Of a DNA stretch of 9,616 nt, positions 1 through 6,435 are shown piece after piece. Position 1 is the stretch's first letter. Every line of letters starts with the position of its first letter. Where the stretch lies: assembly GCA_964523165.1 (NCBI GenBank), contig CAZFXZ010000026.1, positions 1-9,616 of the forward strand, written 5' to 3'. The notes under the pieces were generated by a model. The model was not told the DNA's origin. It did no database searches and saw nothing but the letters and a program-made list of their open reading frames with translations. The position numbers and the translations under genes are program-made. Source of the DNA: CAZFXZ01 sp964523165. GTDB lineage: Bacteria > Patescibacteriota > Patescibacteriia > JACRDY01.

Positions 1-602
<602 letters not shown>

Positions 603-662
603 AAAAATTAGTCAAACATGATTTAAGGTTATAAATTAGCTTTGACTTTACTATTATAATTT

Positions 663-680
663 CGTCCTAGATAAAGGACG
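663..680 (+). other. Small hairpin in the 23S-5S spacer
   Basis: CGTCCT (663-668) pairs perfectly with AGGACG (675-680) around a 6-nt loop. The right arm is also needed for the extended stalk around the 5S rRNA (673-694 with 787-808), so the two structures exclude each other. This could order processing of the precursor. The rest of the 23S-5S spacer (603-662) is AT-rich and shows no tRNA. A TATAAT-like box at 655-660 has no convincing -35 partner. Confidence 0.45.
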
Positions 681-682
681 TT

Positions 683-786
<104 letters not shown>

Positions 787-798
<12 letters not shown>

Positions 799-812
799 AA
801 CGTTCTTTTTTG
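787..812 (+). terminator. rRNA operon terminator formed by the 3' side of the 5S stalk plus a U-tract
   Basis: The 3' side of the extended 5S stem (787-808) pairs with 673-694 over 22 positions with two G-U wobbles. It runs straight into TTCTTTTTT (803-811), giving a stem followed by a U-tract. The pgk-fba promoter overlaps the same bases. Confidence 0.55.
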
Positions 813-819
813 TTATAAT
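791..819 (+). promoter_or_regulatory. Promoter of pgk-fba, predicted leaderless start
   Basis: A -10 hexamer TATAAT at 814-819 is preceded by TG (811-812), an extended -10. A -35-like AGGACA (791-796, four of six consensus bases) lies 17 bp upstream, inside the 3' arm of the 5S rRNA. A start 7 nt beyond the -10 falls on the A of the ATG at 826, so the mRNA would have no 5' UTR. No Shine-Dalgarno sequence exists before this ATG. The start site is inferred from spacing only. Confidence 0.6.
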
Positions 820-825
820 AAAACC

Positions 826-3003
826 ATGAAAAATATCGCCGAGCTAAAAAATTTAGCCAACAAAACTGTCTTGGTCCGTTTAGATTTGGATTTGCCGTTA
901 GATAATAAGGGTCGAGTGATAGATGACACTCGAGCCATCGCGGCTAAAAAAACTATAAAATATTTATTAAGTAAAAAGGCCAAAATAATTGTTTTGGGAC
1001 ACTTGGGTCGACCTAACGGCCCCAAGGGGGCCCCTTATCGGGTCCGGCGCGTGGCTGGTTTGTCCATGAAAAAAATTGCCCCGACCTTACAACGGGTTTG
1101 GGGCGTGCCGGTGAAAATGTCGCCGATTGTGGGTCATCAACGTTCGGGCGAAATAATTTTATTGGAAAATACCCGATTTGAAAAAGGTGGAGAAAGCGGC
1201 GATGATAAATTGGCTTATCGTTGGTCGCGACTGGCCGATATTTTTGTCCTAGAAGCTTTTGCCACCGCTCATCGAAATCACGCTTCGATCACTGGCCTGC
1301 CAAAATTTTTACCTAGTTATGCCGGTCTGCAACTCGCCAGTGAAGTTGATAATTTACAGGCGGTTTTTGATCGACCGGTGTCGACAACTGTGACAATCGT
1401 TGGTGGTAAAAAGATTAGTTCTAAAATTGCCGCTATAGATAATTTAGCCAAGCACAGCCAATATGTTTTGGTTGGTGGGGCCATTGCCACTCATTTTTTT
1501 AAGGCTTTAAAAAAACCAGTCGGTAAATCTTATTATGAAAGTGATCAAGTCAAACAAGCTGCTAGTTTATTAAAAAAATATAAAAATAAAATTGTTTTGC
1601 CGCTTGATTTTGGGGTTAGTGATGACGTGAACAGTGATTGGCGGGTGGATAAACCAGCGGAGGAAATTTCTAAAAATGATATGCAGCTAGACATCGGTCC
1701 GCAAACCGTCAAGCTGTATAGTCAGATTTTACAGTCCGCCAAAACTGTCGTTTGGGCCGGACCGCTTGGTTACTATGATAATAATTTTTTCAATCAAGGC
1801 ACAACAACTATTGCTAAGGCTCTGCAAAAAAATAAAGGCCTAAAAATTATTGGTGGCGGTGATACGCTCGCCGCTTTGGAAAAAGCAAAATTAAAATCGG
1901 CGGCTAGTTTTATCTCCACTTCTGGCGGAGCGATGTTGCAATATTTGGCCGGTCAAAAATTAGCTGGATTGCAAGCTTTGGATGACAATGAAAAATTATA
2001 CGCTAGGCGTTTTTGGAATTTGCGTCAGCTGACTCAACCAGCCGCCAAGCACGGTTTTGGCGTACCGGCTATAAACATTCGCAGTAAATTGATTTTACAA
2101 GGTGTCTTACAAGCCGCTTATGAAAATAAATCACCAATCATCTTAGAAATCGCCGAATCAGAAAAAGACTACTGTGGCATTTCTTATCAAAAATTAGCCG
2201 ATTGGTCTGGAGTTGAAGTACAAAAATTAAATAAAAAATATGGCTATACCGTGCCGATTGGTTTGCATGCCGATCATATAAAACATGACGTTAATAATGC
2301 CTATCGAGCGGCGGCGGCCGGCTTTTCCTCAGTTTTAGTTGATCAATCACATGAAAATTTTGCCAACAATATTATTTTGACGAAAAAAGTCGTAGAAAAA
2401 TTAAAAGAAAAAAACATTGATGTCGAAGGTGAATTGGGCGTGATTGGTGTAACTAGCAGTCAAAAACAGCTGAGCAAAAAAGAAGTTTTGCGTTTAGCGC
2501 CAACGGCCCAACAATCGGTACAATTTGTCAGCCAAACCGGCATTAGGGCTTTTGCTGGGTTTTTTGGCAATGTCCACGGTCATTATAAATTTACGCCCGT
2601 CGTGCCCTGGGCTAGAATGTTGACCATAAAAAAAGCTTTAGAAAAAAATAATTTGCCGGCCATACTAGTCATGCATGGTGGGAGTGATTTGGCGACTAAA
2701 AATCTATCTCATCAACAGGTTTTTAAAAAAGCTATTATTTGCGGTTGTCATAAGTTTAATTATGCTACGGATATTTCCGATATTTTGTGGCGTGATTTGC
2801 CGACTGATTTAAAAAAAGACATGATCAAAGCGGCTGGCAATAAAGAGGATTGGCGCAAAGCTTTGGGTCAATTTCAGACTAAAATAGAAAAATTACCCAG
2901 TAAAATTCAGCAAAAAATCATCAACGATATTGCCAAACATTTAACCGTCATGATGAAAAATGCTTGGTTGTCGGGTGGTACCTCCTGGTTGTATGATGTT
3001 TGA
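826..3003 (+). CDS. pgk-fba: Fused phosphoglycerate kinase / class II fructose-bisphosphate aldolase
   Basis: One uninterrupted 725-residue frame encodes two cytosolic glycolytic enzymes. Residues 1 to about 385 are phosphoglycerate kinase (3-phosphoglycerate + ATP to 1,3-bisphosphoglycerate + ADP, reversible). The motifs seen are RLDLDLP 18-24, DDTR 33-36, GHLGRP 58-63, LLENTRF 112-118, AFATAHR 144-150, GGKKISSKI 193-201, DIGPQT 289-294, GGGDT 343-347 and STSGGA 364-369. Residues about 396-725 are class II aldolase (fructose-1,6-bisphosphate to dihydroxyacetone phosphate + glyceraldehyde-3-phosphate): GFGVPAINI 410-418, LHADH 480-484, GELG 535-538, NVHGHYK 582-588, MHGGSD 616-621 and KFNYATD 643-649. 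The Zn-binding His and Glu positions are kept. Each half has about the usual full length for its family, with a linker of about 10 residues. The PGK half has several active-site changes (see findings). Start: the only ATG, 7 nt after a -10 box, without Shine-Dalgarno. Stop: TGA. An aldolase acting on tagatose-bisphosphate cannot be excluded. Confidence 0.93.
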   Translation: MKNIAELKNLANKTVLVRLDLDLPLDNKGRVIDDTRAIAAKKTIKYLLSKKAKIIVLGHLGRPNGPKGAPYRVRRVAGLSMKKIAPTLQRVWGVPVKMSPIVGHQRSGEIILLENTRFEKGGESGDDKLAYRWSRLADIFVLEAFATAHRNHASITGLPKFLPSYAGLQLASEVDNLQAVFDRPVSTTVTIVGGKKISSKIAAIDNLAKHSQYVLVGGAIATHFFKALKKPVGKSYYESDQVKQAASLLKKYKNKIVLPLDFGVSDDVNSDWRVDKPAEEISKNDMQLDIGPQTVKLYSQILQSAKTVVWAGPLGYYDNNFFNQGTTTIAKALQKNKGLKIIGGGDTLAALEKAKLKSAASFISTSGGAMLQYLAGQKLAGLQALDDNEKLYARRFWNLRQLTQPAAKHGFGVPAINIRSKLILQGVLQAAYENKSPIILEIAESEKDYCGISYQKLADWSGVEVQKLNKKYGYTVPIGLHADHIKHDVNNAYRAAAAGFSSVLVDQSHENFANNIILTKKVVEKLKEKNIDVEGELGVIGVTSSQKQLSKKEVLRLAPTAQQSVQFVSQTGIRAFAGFFGNVHGHYKFTPVVPWARMLTIKKALEKNNLPAILVMHGGSDLATKNLSHQQVFKKAIICGCHKFNYATDISDILWRDLPTDLKKDMIKAAGNKEDWRKALGQFQTKIEKLPSKIQQKIINDIAKHLTVMMKNAWLSGGTSWLYDV

Positions 3004-3039
3004 TGATTCGATGAAAGAATAACGTTCAACGTAAAAAAA

Positions 3040-3059
3040 GAATTCAGAATACAGAATTC
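3040..3059 (+). repeat. Left inverted repeat, three heptads
   Basis: GAATTCAGAATACAGAATTC is built from 7-bp units (GAATTCA, GAATACA, GAATTCA). The last heptad supplies the TGA stop of the minus-strand four-helix-bundle gene at 3058-3060. Exact copies or reverse complements occur at 3492-3511, 8152-8171 and 8208-8227. Confidence 0.9.
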
Positions 3060-3423
3060 AGCGGGTGGGTAGGCCACGGATAAATCCGGCAAGTAACTTT
3101 CTCACTAAGGTTACTTGTTTTTCGATATTTTGATGTTCTTGATTGTTGATGTATTCAAGATCTCGGCAAATAATCATTTGATATTGTAGCTCGGCCAATG
3201 AAGCTTGGGCGATGTTGTAAAACCTAGCTTTTTCTTTTGAAGAAGTTCGACTAAATCCCTCGGTAATATTAGAAGGTACCGAGACTGCGGCTCGACGTAT
3301 TTGATCTGCTAACCCAAAATCTTTTTTGTCAATTAATCTTTGGCTAATTTTGTAAATTATGATCACGAGTCGATGGCCTTCTTGCCAAACTTTCAAATCG
3401 TGGAAAGATCTAATTGTATTCAT
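3058..3423 (-). CDS. Four-helix bundle protein, 23S rRNA intervening-sequence (S23/IVP) family
   Basis: The 121-residue product has the family hallmarks in order: an N-terminal FHDLKVWQEGHRLV (7-20), the central GLADQIRRAAVSVPSNITEGFSR (37-59), the segment KEKARFYNIAQASLAELQYQM (63-83), then RDLEYI near 87-92. These proteins form pentameric helical bundles. They are found inside 23S rRNA intervening sequences and as stand-alone genes in many bacteria; their function is unknown, and nucleic-acid binding has been suggested. Relatives (Avd) serve diversity-generating retroelements, but no reverse transcriptase or template repeat is visible here. The gene sits alone between heptad inverted repeats, opposite in direction to both neighbours, and its stop codon lies in the left repeat. 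No clear Shine-Dalgarno or promoter is visible before the ATG. Length is typical for the family. Confidence 0.88.
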   Translation of the reverse strand: MNTIRSFHDLKVWQEGHRLVIIIYKISQRLIDKKDFGLADQIRRAAVSVPSNITEGFSRTSSKEKARFYNIAQASLAELQYQMIICRDLEYINNQEHQNIEKQVTLVRKLLAGFIRGLPTR

Positions 3424-3470
3424 GCTTGCAATCTATCACAATAGTTCTAAACTAAATCTAAAATCTTGCT

Positions 3471-3512
3471 CAATTCTGTATTCTAAATTCTGAATTCTGT
3501 ATTCTGAATTCT
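3471..3512 (-). repeat. Right inverted repeat: six tandem heptads
   Basis: Positions 3492-3512 are the exact reverse complement of the left repeat. Positions 3471-3490 are a second copy with two mismatches, in 21-bp register. Together they give six consecutive 7-bp units of TGAATTC/TGTATTC/TAAATTC type. The final T is also the first base of the TTGACG -35 box of the downstream pfkB gene. Confidence 0.88.
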
Positions 3513-3540
3513 TGACGAAAAAGGTGTTTTGCGGTAATCT
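3512..3540 (+). promoter_or_regulatory. Putative promoter of the pfkB-family gene
   Basis: TTGACG (3512-3517, five of six) and TAATCT (3535-3540, three of six, with the key A2 and T6) are 17 bp apart. The -35 starts at the edge of the heptad repeat. The predicted leader is about 65 nt. The weak -10 keeps confidence low. Confidence 0.4.
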
Positions 3541-3561
3541 GGTAAATCAACGTTAAACACG

Positions 3562-3596
3562 AGAGGGGCGCGTTTGGCGTCGCTCTTTTCATTTTT
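3562..3596 (+). promoter_or_regulatory. Leader hairpin upstream of the pfkB-family gene
   Basis: AGAGGGGCG (3562-3570) pairs with CGTCGCTCT (3578-3586) with one G-G mismatch and one G-U. TTTTC and ATTTTT follow, immediately before the Shine-Dalgarno site GAGGAGG (3597-3603). It could be a weak attenuator or simply a leader stem; there is no evidence for a specific ligand. Confidence 0.3.
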
Positions 3597-3611
3597 GAGG
3601 AGGATAACAAG

Positions 3612-4712
3612 ATGAGGTTGGCTACTTTAGCTTCGGCCAATATGGAATATATCGTAGCAAGCGAATTTGTTGATCGTAACACGCCGTTGCCGGCTGAAGT
3701 GTTGGACGGCAAAATACCCGGCTGTCAGATCGTGCCGGATTTTGAAGATGATCAAACCGGCTTTGAAATTTTGCTTCCCGGTGGGAAAATGCTTGTCATC
3801 CAACATTCGAGGCCGACTCTGGGCTACGCCGGTAGCTCGGTCAATCTGGCTCGGATCGCCAAGGCCTTGGGTTTAGAAGTCCAGTCCTGGCTGGCTATCG
3901 CTGACGATCCTCATGGTCAGGCGATTTACCGGTTTTTGGAAAAAAATGGCGTTCGGGTGAATCCCTTGGAATGTTCGGCCACGGCCCTGACGGTTGGGGT
4001 TTATGATGAGATGGTCAAAAAGACCACGCTCTTCATGCAAAAACCTAAACCGCACGAATATTCCTTGTCACCAGAAGTTCGACGCTCGGTGATTTTCGAG
4101 ATGTCGCGGTGGTCGCCACAACTGGTGGCTATGACTTCAATCGGTGAAGTCGAGCTCGACATCGTGCCGGAAATCGCCGAGGCTATGACCAACGCCATGA
4201 CGCTTTTCATTCCACGTATATCAATACTCGGCAAGCCGCGTCTGCAAGATCGGGTACTGAAAGCCATGGCGTGTTCGCGTCTGGTTTGTTTCAATCGGCG
4301 TGAGCTGCGCCAAGCCTTGGGGACTTTTAGTCACGACGAAGAGTTCAACCCCGAGCAACACTTGCCGGAGTTGATCAGTCGTTTTCGGGGCCATTATCAG
4401 GATGACGATCAAGAACATTACGTCGTCGTGACCTGCGGACCACATGGTGAAGCCGCCGCCATTCATCGCGGGGGAGAAACTAACGAAATCATCATCCAGC
4501 CACCGCAGCAAGTTGAAGTGGTGGAGCCAACCGGCGCCGGCGATGCTTTCGCTTTAGCCGCGGCTCTGGCTTTGGCCAAAGGTCAGCCCTGGAAAACGGC
4601 CTTGTCTTGCGGAGCAAAATTGGCGGTCGCCAACAGTCAAGGACCGGGCGGAGGCTGGGCGGCTGGCCACATCGACAGTACCTTCTTCGATCAAATCAAA
4701 ACCGACGAGTAA
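3612..4712 (+). CDS. PfkB/ribokinase-family carbohydrate kinase, substrate unknown
   Basis: The 366-residue product carries PfkB-fold signatures. The first glycine motif region is LGYAGSSVNLARIAKALGL (70-88), followed by IADDPHG (96-102). The ribokinase-family NxxE motif is NRRE (228-231). VVVTCGPHGEAA (271-282) precedes the C-terminal signature EPTGAGDAF (305-313), where D311 is the expected catalytic base and GAG the anion hole. The family phosphorylates sugars, sugar phosphates or nucleosides using ATP. Residues 20-70 are longer than usual before the glycine motif and may form a lid, so the substrate cannot be read off. Start: ATG 8 nt after a perfect GAGGAGG. The gene is noticeably GC-richer than pgk-fba. 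It converges on the phosphofructokinase gene and shares a terminator with it; its stop codon is the first three bases of the terminator loop. Nearby glycolytic genes make a sugar-phosphate kinase plausible but do not prove it. Confidence 0.85.
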   Translation: MRLATLASANMEYIVASEFVDRNTPLPAEVLDGKIPGCQIVPDFEDDQTGFEILLPGGKMLVIQHSRPTLGYAGSSVNLARIAKALGLEVQSWLAIADDPHGQAIYRFLEKNGVRVNPLECSATALTVGVYDEMVKKTTLFMQKPKPHEYSLSPEVRRSVIFEMSRWSPQLVAMTSIGEVELDIVPEIAEAMTNAMTLFIPRISILGKPRLQDRVLKAMACSRLVCFNRRELRQALGTFSHDEEFNPEQHLPELISRFRGHYQDDDQEHYVVVTCGPHGEAAAIHRGGETNEIIIQPPQQVEVVEPTGAGDAFALAAALALAKGQPWKTALSCGAKLAVANSQGPGGGWAAGHIDSTFFDQIKTDE

Positions 4713-4730
4713 GCTCATCGGTTTTTTTAT
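4700..4730. terminator. Bidirectional intrinsic terminator between pfkB and phosphofructokinase genes
   Basis: AACCGACGAG (4700-4709) pairs with CTCATCGGTT (4714-4723) with one C-A mismatch around the loop TAAG. TTTTTTT follows on the plus strand. On the minus strand the same stem is followed by TTTTG, so it can serve both convergent genes. The TAA in the loop is the pfkB stop codon. Confidence 0.85.
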
Positions 4731-4744
4731 TTTTCTAATTTTTT

Positions 4745-5899
4745 TTAAATATTTTTGATAATTTTGGCGTAAGCTTCGTCGTTTTTGTCCCACAAATCGC
4801 CTAAAAACGGTTTAGCGTAATCTAAATATTTATCAGTTGCTTGTAGATTTTCCCAGTCAAAGAAGTCATCTGGTACATAACGATAATTTTCTTGACCGAC
4901 GACTTTGTCCAGTGAAACAATATCAGTTTTTATTTTTTTACCATCACGAATAACCGTCGGCATAAAACCAAACTTATCTTGAGCTAAAAGTTCAATAGCT
5001 TTTTGGCCGAGTTTGAAAGCCATATCACGGTCAATGTCGATGGCCGGTCCGGTTTCCAAAAAGTTACCCGGATAAATGGCTTTGCTGTCGATGGCTAATT
5101 TTTCTTTGAAGGCATCACGCAAGGCTAAACAAATATAAGATTGACGTTTGGTACCATAAGAATCTTGTTGATCATCGGCAATGCCAGTTAGAGGTTGATC
5201 AAAGTGGGCTTCTTGGCTGACCACCACACAAGCAAAATTGCCATTACGGCGATAAGCCTGCTCGGTTAGGCGCATGACTTTTTCTAAACTAACTTCTTTT
5301 TCAGGTGGGATGATGACATCGGCCCGACCGCCAGCACCGGCCAACGCCAACCAACCGGCGTGCATGCCCATGGCTTCGACGACAAAAATCCGCGACAGAG
5401 CATGAGCGGCATCGGTGCGGATTTCTTTGACGACTTGAGCCATTTGCCGAGCGGCGCTGGGATGTCCCGGTGACCAATAAGTAGCAGACAAATCGTTATC
5501 AATGGTTTTGGGTAAACCAATGATTTTTATATTTTCTTTTTCAAAAAGTTCTCGAGCCGCGCCCAAAGTGTCATTACCGCCAATGGCTACGACGTAATCA
5601 ATATCATGTTCTTTAAGTTTTAGCTTTAACTGCTCTAAACCATTTTGCGTTTTGAATATACTAGTCCGGCTAGATCGCAAAAAAGTCCCGCCCTGTTTGG
5701 CGATGACCTTAGAATTTATGTTGCTGATATCAATTATCTGACCATTGTCGAGTAAACAAGCCCAACCGTATAGTCCGCCGGCAATTTTCATTTTGGCTTT
5801 TTGCGCGGCGCTAATCAGGCCGGCTAAAGTCGGATTTAAAGCTGGGGCTAGTCCGCCGCCGGTGAAAATCAAGATTTTTTTACCTTTCAATTTATTCAT
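4745..5899 (-). CDS. pfkA: 6-phosphofructokinase (PfkA superfamily), probably pyrophosphate-dependent
   Basis: The 384-residue product phosphorylates fructose-6-phosphate to fructose-1,6-bisphosphate, the substrate of the neighbouring aldolase domain. Motifs in order are TGGGLAPALN 13-22 (usually GGDAPGMN), AIGGNDTLGA 105-114, GLPKTIDNDL 128-137 with catalytic D134 and D136, EAMGMHAGWLALAGAGGRAD 175-194, and the C-terminal NFLETGPAIDIDRDMA 279-294. At the position that is Gly104 in E. coli ATP-PFK this protein has Asp (D110), and at Gly124 it has Lys (K131). That pair is the established mark of pyrophosphate-dependent enzymes. The first Asp of the usual GGDGS/GGDDT motif is Asn (N109), and GGD is replaced by GGL at 15-17. 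Length suits the bacterial group. The ATG is 12 nt past a -10 box with no Shine-Dalgarno, so near-leaderless translation is likely. ATP dependence remains possible. Confidence 0.9.
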   Translation of the reverse strand: MNKLKGKKILIFTGGGLAPALNPTLAGLISAAQKAKMKIAGGLYGWACLLDNGQIIDISNINSKVIAKQGGTFLRSSRTSIFKTQNGLEQLKLKLKEHDIDYVVAIGGNDTLGAARELFEKENIKIIGLPKTIDNDLSATYWSPGHPSAARQMAQVVKEIRTDAAHALSRIFVVEAMGMHAGWLALAGAGGRADVIIPPEKEVSLEKVMRLTEQAYRRNGNFACVVVSQEAHFDQPLTGIADDQQDSYGTKRQSYICLALRDAFKEKLAIDSKAIYPGNFLETGPAIDIDRDMAFKLGQKAIELLAQDKFGFMPTVIRDGKKIKTDIVSLDKVVGQENYRYVPDDFFDWENLQATDKYLDYAKPFLGDLWDKNDEAYAKIIKNI

Positions 5900-5910
5900 A
5901 AGGTACGCCG

Positions 5911-5939
5911 ATTCTATCAGAAAAGTTAATTTTTGTCCA
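5911..5939 (-). promoter_or_regulatory. Promoter of the phosphofructokinase gene, near-leaderless
   Basis: Read on the minus strand, TGGACA (5934-5939, five of six) and TAGAAT (5911-5916, five of six, with an upstream TG) are 17 bp apart. The predicted start at about 5904 gives a leader of only about 5 nt before the ATG at 5899. A second TATAAT lies farther upstream in the palindrome TATAATATTATA (5949-5960) and could be an alternative promoter. Confidence 0.6.
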
Positions 5940-6013
5940 GACTATACTTATAATATTATAGCATACTAATTTTACGACAAATACTTATTTTAAAAGCCAA
6001 TCAGGCTGTTTAT

Positions 6014-6041
6014 TTGACAAACCGGCTTGGCGTTATAAAAT
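6014..6041 (+). promoter_or_regulatory. Promoter of the zinc-ribbon/yvcK operon
   Basis: A consensus TTGACA (6014-6019) and TAAAAT (6036-6041) are 16 bp apart. The predicted start is near 6048, where ACTTC-TTTG-GAAGT could form a small hairpin at the 5' end of the mRNA. The leader of about 64 nt ends in GGGAGGGCGGAG before the GTG start. It points away from the phosphofructokinase promoter, so this intergenic stretch is a divergent control region. Confidence 0.6.
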
Positions 6042-6111
6042 GATTTAACTTCTTTGGAAGTGGCTATCTGTCGGTCTTTGACATTTTACATCACATGGGA
6101 GGGCGGAGAAC

Positions 6112-6435
6112 GTGCTAGTACCATTACGTGGCAGCTTTGTCCATTATGTCGTTGGGGATTTTAGACGCCTCAACGATCAGTTACGTCCCTGTCCGGTCTG
6201 CTGTACCGGTCCGGCCCCGCATTTCGGTCACGACTGCGATATGCAGTTGATCGAAACGGAAGCCGGCCATCGACTGTGGTATTGCCACGGTCCAGGCTGT
6301 GATAGTGGCTGCGGTTTTGCTTATCCGGCCGACTGGGCGCCAGAGCGAGGTCGCCAATTGGCCATGCAAAGAAAAGAATGGTTGCGACAAAATCCACCCG
6401 CAATTCAACTTCAACAAATCGAGGTGACAACATGA
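6112..6435 (+). CDS. Small Cys-rich zinc-ribbon protein, function unknown
   Basis: The 107-residue product has seven Cys: CPVCC (27-31), C42, and the group YCHGPGCDSGCGF (57-69) with C58, C63 and C67. The order of CPxC, a short beta segment ending in LWYC, then a CxxxxCxxxC group followed by aromatic residues resembles C4-type zinc ribbons such as those at the end of topoisomerase I. No enzyme domain is seen, and the last third is basic and Gln-rich. Start: GTG at 6112 after GGGAGGGCGGAG; the ATG at 6095 is out of frame. Its TGA overlaps the yvcK start (ATGA, 6432-6435), so the two are almost certainly co-transcribed and translationally coupled. The coupling suggests a shared process with YvcK, but I do not know of a defined function. 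Composition is GC-rich like yvcK. Confidence 0.75.
   Translation: MLVPLRGSFVHYVVGDFRRLNDQLRPCPVCCTGPAPHFGHDCDMQLIETEAGHRLWYCHGPGCDSGCGFAYPADWAPERGRQLAMQRKEWLRQNPPAIQLQQIEVTT
6421..6435 (+). promoter_or_regulatory. Ribosome binding site and ATGA overlap that set the yvcK start
   Basis: GAGGTGA (6421-6427) sits 4 nt before ATG 6432. The zinc-ribbon stop TGA shares bases with that ATG. This decides the yvcK start and indicates termination-reinitiation coupling. Confidence 0.85.

Larger units (their letters stand above)
3040..3512. mobile_element. Heptad-repeat-flanked four-helix-bundle module (putative mobile or inserted element)
   Basis: A 473-bp segment is bounded on the left by GAATTCAGAATACAGAATTC (3040-3059) and on the right by its exact reverse complement (3492-3511); identity extends one further base on each side. 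It contains a single gene, on the minus strand. The arms are three 7-bp units of GAATTCA/GAATACA type. The right side carries an extra degenerate copy (3471-3490). The same arms flank a tiny interior at 8152-8227. No transposase is present and no target-site duplication is obvious, so mobility is inferred. Confidence 0.45.

Noticed and set aside
642..660. TTGACT and TATAAT in the 23S-5S spacer as a promoter for 5S
   Set aside because: They are only 7 bp apart, incompatible with a sigma-70 type promoter. The TATAAT alone is expected by chance in AT-rich DNA.
3004..3036. Terminator for pgk-fba in the ACGTTCAACGT stretch
   Set aside because: The stem is only 4 bp, with a 3-nt loop and an A-run rather than a T-run after it.
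3040..3512. Diversity-generating retroelement, because Avd proteins are four-helix bundles
   Set aside because: No reverse transcriptase, template repeat or variable target gene is present. The protein matches the 23S intervening-sequence type.
6078..6083. Second TTGACA upstream of the zinc-ribbon gene
   Set aside because: No -10 box lies 15-19 bp downstream; that stretch is the ribosome site and GTG start.
6378..6431. Upstream in-frame ATG for yvcK
   Set aside because: It lies inside the zinc-ribbon gene without a Shine-Dalgarno. The ATG at 6432 follows GAGGTGA and gives the usual MIKKIVCIGGGTG start.
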